Source of the DNA: Epiperipatus broadwayi
Taxonomy: Eukaryota > Onychophora > Udeonychophora > Euonychophora > Peripatidae
Assembly (NCBI GenBank): GCA_028023455.1
Contig: JAQFVV010006336.1
Coordinates: 3,090,021 to 3,154,020, forward strand
Direction of reading: 5' to 3'
DNA length: 64,000 nucleotides
Shown here: in pieces, positions 41,001 through 52,912 of the stretch
Layout of the letters: every line of letters begins with the position of its first letter
Numbering within the stretch: the stretch's first letter is position 1
The notes under the pieces: generated by a model
What the model was told of the DNA's origin: nothing
The model's database searches: none
Seen by the model: only the letters and a program-made list of their open reading frames with translations
Made by a program: the position numbers and the translations under genes

Positions 41001-41429
41001 ATTGTTATTTTCCAGTTATAATCAAATACCTATAGTATTGTATAAGCACTGTGGTATATGAATAATTCAATCAGTAGAAAGTATAATATACTAGTTGTCA
41101 AATTAATTAATGAGGTTATAACGTGGTATTGTTCATTATGTAAATCATTTTAATATTGCAACCAGATAAAGATGTAAATCGGACTATTAGTTATAATTTC
41201 TCATAGTTATGCTGGTACCTTTGCACCTTGGATGGCAGTAAAATGGACCCTTTTGCTTAACTTAAGTTTGCCTTGATTTGGATATATTAAAATTAGAACC
41301 CAAAGATATGAAGTTATTTTATAATTTAAGTGTATTGTACAAGTGATGTATCAAATAAGGCTGGAAGGCAACAGTTCTTGTGTGCAACAATTTTGCTGAT
41401 GACTGATAGCTAGGAAATAGTTAGTTACA
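38001..41429 (+). mobile_element. TR2 5' LTR (~3.43 kb)
   Basis: Begins TGTAACCTTATT and ends GTTAGTTACA, so the ends are TG...CA with a TGTAAC/GTTACA inverted terminus. Its blocks recur in order in 44387-51604. The left flank is ATAT (37997-38000). The copies differ by many substitutions, so TR2 is older than TR1. No coding sequence is seen in this LTR. Confidence 0.88.
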
Positions 41430-44386
41430 GTTTTTGCCTTTCCCAATGTGTTAGCTCAATTATTTGGTATTTGGAATCTCACCAGTAGTATTAGGTGACA
41501 GTCTTTAGTACAAGTAATGTATTGGCCCAATAATTATTCAGTTTTTTGCCTTGCATTGTGCGGGCATGCTTTATTAGCCAGATCTTGGGCATTATTCATT
41601 GGTCACATTCTGGTGTAATCAGAATGATTTGATAATGGTGATTTTAAAAGGTTCAGATGTGATATTACTAGTGTGATTAATATTGCTATATGAATGTACC
41701 AACATAGAAAACACAATTTATTTGTAGAATCGACTTAAACTGCATAAATTAGTTATAACACCACATTGAATATTTTTTTATTATTATTTTTATTATGATT
41801 ATTCTGTGATGACATAAGATGTCAATTGATTCAGTATTGTGATGGATTGGAACTAATGTGGTGATTTGGGGGGTAATGGAAAAAGAAAAAAGATGATAAA
41901 AATTATGGTAGGTGAGATAGCTAAGCAGGGTTATTATGAATTTTTTTTTAAATACTAGATGATGAATTTCTTTGATGTTATGTGTTGGTGAGAGTTTTGA
42001 GCTGTGTTTTAGAAAACAGGAATTTGATTAGTTGGAAATCTTGAATAAATAAATTGTGCATTACTGAGGAGGTTGAAGATAACATGAAAGAAGTTTTAGA
42101 GAATTTTATCGATTCAATAAAATGTCCTGCTAGTATAGCTACTCCTGATTTACAGGAAATCAATTGTTCACAAATTTCTACTCTATAATCCATATTTATA
42201 AATCAACAGAGAGTGTCTAATACTGAGCCCATTAAATAGATTGAATATATGACTGGTGTTTCAGGACCAGTAAGTCTGAAAATTGAATATTTTATTTCAA
42301 ATGATAATGAGTAAGATGGCTAGATTATCAGAAGAATCATCCAAAAAGATGGATAGATTACTTGCAGTGTCATCTGAAAAAATGATAAGTAAGCTAGATA
42401 GGTTGGCAGCAGAATGATCTGAAAAAGATGGATAGATTAGCAGTCGAGTCTGCAACTTCAATGAAGTCATTAGAAAATAAGATAGATTAGTGGCTGAGTC
42501 ATCCAAAAAGATAGATAGATTAGTCACAAATACATCAGAATCAGTAAGGTTGATAGAAAATAAGATGATAGAGTTACAAAATAAGGTAGAAAGGATAGTG
42601 TCTATTAAAGAAGAAATAACAGAATCTAGACAAAAAATAAATTGTTTTGAAGATAAGGTGGAAGTGTCCTTGATGTTATTGAAAAATAATCTTTTAGAGT
42701 CAGCTGGAAAAATTAAAGTAAAATTAAAACAATCTATTGATGAATCCATAAGAATAATGAAGGTAGAAAATGGGAGAAGGAAAAATTCAGAGAATCATTG
42801 GATGAATCAGTCCATAGTCAATTAGTGGAATTTAAAGGTGGAGAGTTAAAGGAGTTGGAATGTAATATTGTAAGATTAGATGAAACTATGAAGATAGTTT
42901 GTGAGGGTATGGAAGTTAGTGTTTGAGATGCAGATTACTATTCAATGTATTAGTGATCAATGTGCTAGGATGAATGATGAATATAGGAGGATGAAATCAG
43001 CAATAATCCATAATACCACTATGATAGAAGATAAATGAAGTTAGATTTAGAACAAAGAATCCAAGAGGTGCAAAAGGAGGTTGAACCTTTAAAACAGGTT
43101 GAAAGATTTCAATGTGAGGTTATTCAGGAATTGGAAAAATTAAAGGAAGAACAAGAATGATATATGTTAGAAATTTGGAATACTAGAAGAGTTGTGTCAA
43201 AAATACAAGATATTTATGAATGAATGGATGATTTTAAGGCTGTTCAAAGTTATAAGATTAAGGATATAGGAAGTATGATGAAGTTATGATCACCAATCCA
43301 TTTGATGGGCATCCTAAAAAGAAAATTCTTACTCCTAACAACAAGTTAGTTAAGGAAATAGTCTTGTCTTGCCAAGACGCCTGAATTGGGGCAAGTTAAG
43401 GAAGTTTTAAATGAAAACAGTAAAGATAAGGGCTCTCTTGGCTTAAGTTTATTTTTATTAAGCCCTTTACAGGTGAACCTGCAAAGAATCTTATTGAAGA
43501 CCTTCATAATTTTGAAGAGTTATTTTCATTGAGTAATATGGCAAAAATGGAGAAACTGGTCATTGCTTAAATCACTTACATGCAGTGACAAAGGATTGGT
43601 GACAATCTCTTTCATAATCCTATTACTTTTGGAGATTTTAATCATCTTATGCTTTCATCATTTTGGGAAAGTGATAAACAAGATAACATTCATTATAAGG
43701 TTTCCCAAGAAAAATATAGTTCCTATAAAGGGTGTTATACATAGTTCTTCTGAGGACAGGTTGTGAAATTTAAAATGTTAACAGCCTTCCCTTTGTCTGA
43801 AATCAGATAGTGAAAATCTTATGACATAATCTCCATAAATCTGTTGAGATTTTAATTGCTTTCAACCATTACACATTGAGGAAGCTGCAGAGATTCTCAA
43901 TGCTCTTGAAATTACTAAGCATATGTATGATAATAAGCCAAAACTTATCAAAGAGAGGAATGAATACCCTCTCAATAATATTAATGTTCAGTATCCTACA
44001 ATTAGTTGATTATATAGACAGAGAAATGGAATATGGTAAAGACTTTAAAATGTCTTTATTTTAGAAGTGATTCATCTATGAGTCAGTACAAAATAAAACC
44101 TGCTAAATCTAGTAGTCAATCATCTACTAGTGGTGGCACTGCAATTGGTAAAAAGGATAAAGACAACAGTGATATGATATAAAGAATTTTACTTGTATAC
44201 TATAACAAAAAGTTGTAAATATTTTTTTTTGGTTATGTATTTATAAAATTGTTAGGATTTGTTATCTCCATACCAGAGTCTGAAGTAATAATTGGTTATT
44301 TCTTTATGGTAATCCAATTGCTGTTATGGGATTCTTAATTATAAAAATATTTAAAATTTTGTTCCCTCAGATCTGGAAATATTGTA
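41430..44386 (+). mobile_element. TR2 internal region, gag only
   Basis: A ~2.96 kb interior between the LTRs. It starts with ~550 bp of non-coding DNA, including tattggcccaataattattc near 41522, which weakly resembles the TR1 primer-like motif. The decayed gag follows (about 42060-44180). The junction with the 3' LTR, ttgttccctcagatctggaaatat, resembles the corresponding TR1 junction on its coding strand, ttgtcccaagtattcggata. No pol domain is present. Confidence 0.75.
42060..44180 (+). pseudogene. gag: TR2 gag-like gene, disrupted
   Basis: From about 42.3 to 43.3 kb the plus strand encodes a Lys/Glu/Ser-rich coiled coil broken by several frameshifts; the longest clean piece is 42490-42825 with ESSKKIDRLVTNTSES and KEEITESRQKINCFED. 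At about 43.47-43.75 kb a capsid-like segment follows: NLIEDLHNFEELFSLSNMAK, then in another frame AVTKDW, then DFNHLMLSSFWESDKQDNIH. Its order and key positions (acidic-LHNFEELF, KDW, FW-E) parallel TR1 gag (LESLRELF, KSWW, FW-E). A tail with EEAAEILNALEITKHMYD and a Ser-rich KPAKSSSQSS end follows to about 44180. There are numerous stops. It is a relic. Confidence 0.7.
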
Positions 44387-44814
44387 ACCTTATTACCCAA
44401 CTCCATTGGGAATAGATCAATTGGCATTTGTAATGTTTTGAAAAAAAAGAAAAATTTGAAATTTTTTATAAATTCAAAGTAAATTATATTAAAATTCAAT
44501 TGAAGGAAAGATTCTGATATTTTTTTTATATGTGTCTGTTCAGAATATGTTATCTATATATTTTTTTAGTTTATATATATTATTTTGATAATATGAAATG
44601 GTTATAATGATTGATGTTTCATTATGACATACTTTAAAGTGTGGTTAATTGGTGAAATTGAAATTAATCATATTAATAATTCAATTTTTTCTGTAATTTC
44701 TCATATTTAACTAAAATAGATGTAATTTAAAATTGGTATAGTTTTAGATTGGTTTTATTGAAAAGGTAAAATATAGAAATATGGTTTATTTAGATTTGAG
44801 ATTGGTTTAAACTG

Positions 44815-45343
44815 GGTCTAGTTTAGTTTAATTAATTGATAAGTTGCAAATTTTCCCAAGAACTATTTTTTTGCATTTTTTTTACTGCTGAATTGTCTCG
44901 TGTTAAGATATGCAAATGCATTTTTTTTTGGTGGGAAATCTGTTGGATTATAAGACATAAAGAAGATAAGTAAGGAAGAAAAGCTTCATGTAAAACATTT
45001 TTAAAGAAAACGAATTTGTAACATTAATTTTATTTCTTAAAATTGAAGAGTGTTCATTTATTATGAATACATAAAAATTCAAAATTCCTGTCCTACAGAA
45101 CATTTGCTCTGACTCTTTTTAATGTATGACCAGGAGAAACAATATTCATCATTATTATAGAATGTATTACAGTATTTAACATGACTGAGCCAATTAATGG
45201 AAAGGAAGAGAAAATGGAATAAGTAAATTAAAGTTCTGGTTCAAGTTTAAAGTGTTGTTAAATTCAAAAGAAATATTACAAATTCTTTCATGTTAAGGTA
45301 TGACATGCTTCAGATCCTCATGCTGCTTGGATCAATTCATTTA
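44815..45343. mobile_element. ~525 bp segment absent from the other TR2 LTR
   Basis: The 5' LTR reads gattggtttaaactgg-ataaatgtttttactcactag. Here the same flanks are split by about 525 bp, AT-rich and non-coding. No clear target duplication or terminal repeats are visible, so it may be an insertion here or a deletion in the other LTR. Confidence 0.6.
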
Positions 45344-45983
45344 CTCACTAGTTAATGAAAGTGTCAAAACCACTTTGAAAATGGACAATGATTATACTTA
45401 AGCATAGAATTATCACTGTCAGTGAACTGCTAAATTATGTATCATGCTTCCTTAAACATCTTTACTGCTTGTATAAACTCATTTATTGACTATTTGAGGA
45501 ATTTATTAAAGCTTACCTGGATATATCAATGAGGTTTGGAATTAATCCTAGATTTCCAGTTGGGAGTGGAATTGTAAAATTATATATATTATATTTTAGA
45601 TATTCTTGTCACTAAGATAAAATTATTCTTTAAATTATTCATGACACCTTTAAAGTTTATGTGGATATGTCGACAATGTTTATAATTTATTTGAGAGTGC
45701 CTGCCATTAATGGAAATGTAAAATTATATTTATGATAAAAGACAAATAGTTGGCCCAAAGTTATTTACATTATTATTGTGAAGTAAATCTTTATTTTGAA
45801 ATGGTGATACATTGGATGATAAAGAAACCAAGAATGATCAACTTAATTTCCAGGATAAGACTGCAATTGTATAATTATATTAGGAGCTCTTTGGAGATAT
45901 GAAATACTCGGTGAAATTTGTGTTAAGTAAATTAGGGTAAGTAACTGGAGATATGTAAATATCTAAGATTTTCCTAACAAATA

Positions 45984-46433
45984 TTTATAATGCAATGGTA
46001 ATATAGAAATGATAAGCAAGAACTTAATAATATTCGAACTATAAACAATGAATGAATTTTAAGCATTGTGTTATTTATAATGCAATGGTAATATAGAAAT
46101 GATAAGCAAGAACTTAATAATATTCGAACTATAAACAATGAATGAATTTTAAGCATTGTGTTATTTATAATGCAATGGTAATATAGAAATGATAAGCAAG
46201 AACTTAATAATATTCGAACTATAAACAATGAATGAATTTTAAGCATTGTGTTATTTATAATGCAATGGTAATATAGAAATGATAAGCAAGAACTTAATAA
46301 TATTCGAACTATAAACAATGAATGAATTTTAAGCATTGTGTTATTTATAATGCAATGGTAATATAGAAATGATAAGCAAGAACTTAATAATATTCGAACT
46401 ATAAACAATGAATGAATTTTAAGCATTGTGTTA
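45984..46433. repeat. Perfect tandem array, 90 bp x 5, inside the TR2 3' LTR
   Basis: Five head-to-tail units of atttataatgcaatggtaat...aagcattgtgtt are identical by eye. The 5' LTR has a single, diverged unit (39088-39177). Because 90 is divisible by three, the minus strand shows a 150-codon repetitive open frame of five 30-residue blocks. This is an artefact of the array and not a gene. Perfect identity in an otherwise decayed LTR means that the amplification is recent or is homogenised. Confidence 0.95.
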
Positions 46434-47742
46434 TTGTGGATATCTTGTGCAACATGGTGTAAAATTAAAGAGTGTGTGTTTTTCTATTTTATATCTATTT
46501 TTATGTTTTATGTCTGATGGGTATACATACATTTTGTGTTATATCGTATGCTACATAAATTATGGATTGTTAATTAAAATAAAGATATAGTAATATTGAT
46601 ATTTAATCTTAAAAAGGGGATAAATGTTGGTTGTTGATGACTAAATTCATCATTATTGTTTTCAAAGGTGTTAAATAATATTATAATTGTAATATTGAAC
46701 TTAATTGTGGTGGTGATAAAGCTTATTATCATTTTTTAAAAAAATACATTAAACAACCTTACATTTTTTTAGTTTATTAATTTTATATCATAATTTCAGA
46801 ATAGTTCAACAGCAAAGTTAACCAATATTAGGTTTAAAAGGGAAACGATTTTAATAATGTGAACCTAAAGTTTGTGTATTTTACTTGTATTTTACAACTT
46901 GAATATAAACAATTTATAAATTGATGATGGCTAGTAGGATTCTACTATATTCATTGTATACATGATAAAATATATTTATAACTGATTTTTATCATTGTGA
47001 ATGACAATTTAGTGAATCTGCGAGAGTGAATATTAAATAAGAGTAAGTGTTCATGGTTGATGATGGATGGAAGTGACTATTTTACAGCTGTGAATTTCCC
47101 ATTGGATGTACCTGGTTTTTCATTTTATACTGGGATTATTATATTAAAAGTCATTAGTATTTTGGAGTCATGGAGATATCTGACACAATATGTTATATGT
47201 CATCATGATCTTAATAAATATGCTTGGATGATATGATATATTAAGGAAGTTGTAGATCTCTTATTATGTATTTTCTTGTATCCATATAGGTGCTGATAGA
47301 CATTTGGATATTTAATTCAAGCACATTCAGACATGATCCTAGACTGATAATATTATTGTCAATGCAGACTTGACTCTTTAATGTCCATGTTGGTAATGTT
47401 ACCCTGTATATCAGGCACTAAGTTATTATCATGTAAATGTTTATTGTCCATTAGTTGTTGATGACAAATAGCTTAGAGAAGATATGCAAGGTATATTCTT
47501 ACAGGTTGAATAAACATTTGTAATCAAGCTAATCTCAAATTTAATCTAAATTAAAGCAATGTACTAATGAAATTGTGGAAACCAATAGGGCAATCTGTTC
47601 ACTCTAAGAGACTCAAGGTTTTGTAACTATTTGTTTTATGCTTGATTAAAATAATAAATTTAAACAACACAAATAAATAGCTTATGGACAGATTACAGAA
47701 TCCAAAAAACAAAAGAATTAGATATAAATATCATTCATACTT

Positions 47743-50301
47743 TCAACAAATTAAAGTCAACCAGAGTCTCAGAATGTTCACTAAAACCAACGCCACTGAG
47801 GCCTTTTTCTCAGAGGCCTACATTCTTTTTCACAAGGTGAACCTCATATACCTACACCCGGTCGAGGCCTGGACTACATTTATAGGCATTATTTAGTCAC
47901 TGATTACTCAATACACCTTCAAGCTTAAGGGAACAACCACACTGATGCGTGAATTAGACAGCCTGAATTGGAAAATTAAAACCTTCAGTGGTCAGGAGCA
48001 CAACATTGAATACTTACTTGAGCTAAAAGCTTCATACAGATCAAAACAGTCAGCAGTATCAGAGATAATAGCTACCAAAAATGCAAAGAATTACCTGCCA
48101 GCTCAACATTTCTGGACCCGGGGCTATCTCAGGTGGGCTCTGGGGGACAGAAAGAAACAGGAGGTTCCTACTTCATTGCTCATCAATGGTGACAGCCTTA
48201 CTGGTGCGAATATGATTTTACACATAGAGAACCACTTTCAAAACCTTCTCTTAGGTCAACGCACAAACCCTGCCTTGGAGTGGGTGGGCACAACCGGAGA
48301 GGCAGATCATGGTATTACACTCAAGACATCACCAGTAGGTTGCAGGGGTCTCCCTGACAGTGTTCATCCTAAGATTCATGCTATCCCGAAGTTTGTGTTC
48401 ACTCACTTAATTTTTTTTACTGCGAGGATTATATTAAACATGTTAACCTACCTCGCCATTGAAAGGAGAGTAATTCCTAACCTATATCCAATCGCCATGG
48501 TTCCATTCATTAAAAAGAACCAGGATCCTACCTCTCTTAGCAGTATCAGGCCAATATCGATGACACCAATTTTGTTCAAAGTCTTGGAGGGTATAATAAA
48601 AGAAAAAATTCAGAATGCCATTCTACAGGATATATCAGCCTCTCAATATGCAAGGAAGGGATCATCGGCACTGACTGCAATTGGTGAAGTGAAAATTCTG
48701 CTTGATCACATTAGATCTAACAGAAAATCCTGGCCTGTGGCAGTCCAGCTGGATGTGTCCAATGCTTTTGATACAGTAGATGTCAACATTCTTCTTGAAT
48801 TGCTATCTCAGTTGGACATATCAAAACAGATAATTCAGATATTGGACAATCTCCTGAATAATAGGCATATTCATATTTCCATAAATGGATATTACTCAGA
48901 TGGATTTGGCCCTTCAAGATCCATACCACAAGGTTCACCCTTGAGTTGTCTATTGTTCATAAAGTACATTGACCCTCTGATTAAAGAGCTAGATCAGCTT
49001 CCAGGTATATATGTGCTCTGGCTTAAGAAAAACATCAAGGTTTTTGCATACATGGATGACATACTTGTGATTCTTCCATCCCATAAATATCTGAAGACAC
49101 TTCATTCCATAATTACCAATTATACTAAAGATTATAAATTATCCATCAATCCTCATAAGTCATCATCCTGGTGCATCAACACTGGTAGGAAAATAGTATC
49201 CAATTTTTTAGCGGAACCTCAGTGTTTTCTGCGGTTTCCTATCTTCAAGTCACAGACTGCTATGTCTGTCTGCCTACAAAAAACCATCATAAGCAATGCT
49301 ACTAAGGTGGTTCAGTCACTGTCAGGGACATACCTGTCCCTACAAGGGCAGATTGCTCTTATTAATATGAAGATTATGGCGAGCATAAATTACTACCTGC
49401 CAATAATAACAGTTACCAAATCATTCAGCTTACAGATTCAGAGGCTCTGTGGTCAGCTCTTATGGAGAGGTCTGACCACTGCAATTAGCATCCGCAGACT
49501 TCAGTTTCACAGGAGACAGAATGGTATGGGTCTCCATTTAATACAGACAATCAATTTCCAAAAAGGGCATTCACTTTTAGTAAACCTGGGGAAAAATACC
49601 CTCTATCAAATATTATAGAGACTGTAATACCTACTGACAGACCTCCCCCCAGTAAACACACATGGCTTGACACCATTATTAAACAACAATCTCTATACAT
49701 CGGGCACTCAACAACAGAGTTTAATAATAAAATCAACATCTGGCAGGCACATTGCCTGCTGAATCCAGTTAATACAGTTATTTATGCTCATCTAGGGTGC
49801 AGCAATCATAAAATCACCTCAATATTTAAATATCTGCTACTGGAGCCCAAACTTTTGGATTATATGATCAAGGTAAATATGGATTCCATGCCAACTAATA
49901 CATTCTTATACTACAAGCAGTTTCTAAATAAAATAGCCCCTATTTGTCATGCCTGTTCTAGAGGAGAGGAGTCCTTTCATCATCTGTTAAATATATGTCC
50001 AGGCTATAACAGTATTCGAAGAGTTATCTCTCAACACTGCATTATAGCAGTGGATAAAATCCTGGACATCAGGGGTTGTCTCTTCTCTGGAGATTTTATA
50101 GTAATCAGGTTATCTATTTTCCTGACATATGCTTTTTGGTACACAAGGTGCAGGACAAAGTTCACACAACCAACACCGGATCCCAATGCTATATTTTGTG
50201 ATAAGCTCAAAGCTCTTCAAGACAAGGATAAGATACTATCCTCTAGATTTCTGTTTAATAATACATGGAGCCTACTAGTATGGCCCACAGACTCTACATG
50301 A
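47743..50301 (+). pseudogene. LINE reverse transcriptase, nearly intact but disrupted
   Basis: One frame runs from about 47743 to 49618, with a single TAG at 47894-47896. RT motifs in order: RPISMTPILFKVLEGIIKEK, VQLDVSNAFDTVD (first catalytic Asp), RSIPQGSPLSCLLF, and FAYMDDILVIL (catalytic YMDD at about 49051-49062). A one-base slip in the A-run near 49558 shifts the frame, which then continues to TGA at 50299-50301. The C-terminus holds a zinc-binding-like CHACSRGEESFHHLLNICP, as in several LINE families. The clade cannot be fixed without a tree. Coding is GC-richer than the host LTR, so this is a younger insertion. A decayed relative lies at 8.63-10.64 kb. Confidence 0.9.
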
Positions 50302-50629
50302 ATTTTGGACCTGGTATATCCACATTGTAGTGTATCGTAGAAAAAGTAGTCTGTGTTGCAACATGTCGGATTCTACTAGAGGGGCATTGATTTCACACTA
50401 TCCCAGCTGATAAGTTAGCATTATTGGGCCATTCTCTGTGCTAGTAGGGGTGGGCAATACCAACAAAATAGTACGTATTTGCTCATATTGTAATCTGCTA
50501 GTGTGGAGAAAGGCTCTGGCATACTTTTTCCAGACCAACGCCAGCAATGGATGAGCCAACATTAACAAAGTGTATTTATTATGCATCTATACAATTTTAT
50601 AATGTCAATAAATATATTTTTAAATAATA
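47743..50629 (+). mobile_element. Non-LTR retrotransposon (LINE) inserted in the TR2 3' LTR
   Basis: The 5' LTR reads cattcatagttatttgaacc uninterrupted. Here cattcATACTT (47737-47742) and ATACTTatttgaacc (50630-50635) bracket 2.89 kb, giving a 6-bp target duplication. The element is 5'-truncated: it has the RT and C-terminus but no endonuclease domain. It ends with ataaatatatttttaaataat, an A/T-rich tail with an AATAAA signal. The 3' UTR is about 50302-50629. Confidence 0.9.
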
Positions 50630-51604
50630 ATACTTATTTGAACCTATGGAAAGTATGCAATTGCGATTAATTGATATGTTAATTTTGCTGATTTTTAAAA
50701 TGGAATAATTTCCATAACAAGGTATTATATTATCAAATTTTATTATCATTTTATTTAATTTTTTTTTTATGAACACAAATAATGCTTACTTATGATATTA
50801 TTTTGGGGTATCTTGGCAAGTACCAGAATTTAGTTGGACATTTAATATTGTATTTTGTTTTAATATTAAAATTATTTTTTGTGTGTTGTATGTACCATCT
50901 GTAAATAAAATGTATATATTAGTGTAAATAAATGTTAGTGTAGTCTTTGTAGTATACTAGTTATTGCTTTTGCATTCATGGTTATTCCAAATCACTAATC
51001 ACCAATTCAGTTAATTTCTAGACATTACAGTTTGATTAAAATGTTATTGATTACATATTTCAGTTTCATCTTCAATCATCATTCCAATCATAAATGCTGA
51101 TTATAATGAACTCTTTGGGATTTAAAATATGGGATTATTTAAATTATTTACTGGCTCAATAGTAGAATTCATTGTAATTTTTCAGTTATAATCAAATAAC
51201 TACAGTATGGTTTAAGCACCATGGTTTACACATAATTCAATCAATATAAAGTATAATATGCTAGTTGTCAAATCAATTAATGAGTTTGTATGGAATTTAT
51301 TATTCACTAAGTAAATCATTTCAATATTGCAACCAGATAAAGATTCAAATCAGTTAATTAATTATAATATCTCATATTTATGCTGGTGCTTTTGCACATT
51401 GAGTGGCAGTAAAATAAACCCTTTTGCCTAACTTAAGGCGCCTTGATTCAGACATATCAAAATTAAAACCCTGAGATATAGATATGAAGATATTTTATTA
51501 TTTAAGTGTATCGTACAAGTGATGTAGCAAATAAGGCCCAAAGGCAACAGTTCTTGGTGCAACAATTTTACTGATGACCGATAGTTGGGGAACAGTTGGT
51601 TACA

Positions 51605-51617
51605 ATATATATATATA
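51605..51617. repeat. (TA)n tract at the TR2/array border
   Basis: Short TA run holding the right target-site duplication of TR2 and the left edge of the palindromic tandem array. Confidence 0.8.
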
Positions 51618-52912
51618 TGAAAAACAAAAAAACACAAGTTAAAACTTACTAATGCTTGTATTTATGGCAATAGATGGTGTTCTACCAAAAACATGATCAA
51701 GCGTATGTTTGTTTACATAAACATCAGAGCAAGCATTCACTATCTCTAACTTTAGTTCCATCTTCAGATCATGCTTTCAAGCTATTTGCTATCGTCAGTG
51801 AATGACAGGAATAAAAAACTCGATCTAAACACAAACTCTGAGCATTTATGAAACAGTTTCTATTTAGCTTGCAAGCATGAATCTTTTAGACATGTAATGT
51901 CTTCAAACTCAGCATAGCAAGCCAGATATCTACATGGATCTGATATCAGTTCAGCATCACTGCATAGTAGAAGCCTCTGCAATATATATCATTGCAAGAA
52001 AGACCTCAGAGGTACATTTATGAAAAACAAAAAAAAACACAAGTTCAAACTTGCTGATGCTTGTATTTATGACAATAGATGGTGTTCTACCAAAAACACT
52101 GTCAAGCTTATGTTTGTTTGCATAAATGTCAGAGCAAGCATTCACTATCTCTAACTTTAGTTCCATGATTTGCTATTGTCAGTGAAGGACAGGAATAAGA
52201 AACTAGATCCAAACACACACTCTGAGTGTTTATGAAACAGTTTCTGTTCAGCTTGCAAGCATGAGTCTTTTAGACATGTAATGTCTTCAAACTCAGCATA
52301 GCAAGCCAAATAGCTACATGAGTCTGACATCAGTTCAGCATCACCACATAGTAGAAGCCTCTGCAATATATATCATTGCAAGAAAGACCTCAAAGGTACA
52401 TTTATGAAAAACAAAAAAACACAAGTTAAAACTTGCTAACGCTTGTATTTATGACAATAGATGGCATTCTACCAAAAACACCATCAAGTGTGTTTGTTTA
52501 CATAAACATCAGACCAATCATTCACTATCTCTAACTTTAATTCCACCTTCAGATCATGATTTCAAGCTATTTACTATCATCAGTGAAGGACAGGAATAAG
52601 AATCTAGATCTAAAAACAAACTATGAGCATTTATGAAACAGTTTATATTCAGCTTGCAAGCGTGAATCTTTTAGACATGTAATGTCTTCAAACTCAGCAT
52701 AGCAAGCCAGATAGCTACATGGGTCTGATATCAGTTCAGCATCACCACATAGTAGAAGCCTCTGCAATGTATATCATTGCAAGACAGACCTCAAAGGTAC
52801 ATTTATGGAAAACAAAAAAACACAAGTTAAAAGTTGCTAATGCTTGTATTTATGCCAATAAATGGTGTTCTACCAAAAACACCATCAAGCATATGTTTGT
52901 TTACATAAACAC
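51618..52912 (+). repeat. Tandem array, ~390 bp x 3.3 (forward half)
   Basis: Units begin (a)tgaaaaacaaaaaaacacaa at about 51618, 52019, 52404 and 52806 and run through ctatctctaactttagttcc, agcttgcaagcatgaatctt and agcatcac.(a/g)catagtagaagcct. The fourth unit stops at catttgt..acataaac (about 52912). Units differ by point changes and small deletions. Open frames across them are not conserved, so I call no protein. Confidence 0.9.

Larger units (their letters stand above)
44387..51604 (+). mobile_element. TR2 3' LTR, expanded by later insertions
   Basis: Begins TGTAACCTTATT and ends GTTGGTTACA, followed by ATAT (51605-51608), which repeats the ATAT before the 5' LTR. Its 7.2 kb length is explained by three additions relative to the 5' LTR: about 525 bp at 44815-45343, four extra 90-bp units at 45984-46433, and a LINE with its target duplication at 47743-50635. 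Removing these leaves about 3.4 kb, the size of the 5' LTR. Confidence 0.85.

Noticed and set aside
42297-42749. Minus-strand 150-codon frame, Ser/Leu-rich
   Set aside because: Antisense shadow of the Lys/Glu-rich coiled-coil gag of TR2; the capsid homology to TR1 is on the plus strand.
45974-46426. 150-codon open frame with five identical 30-residue repeats
   Set aside because: It is produced by the 90-bp tandem array inside an LTR. The single unit in the partner LTR is not maintained as coding.
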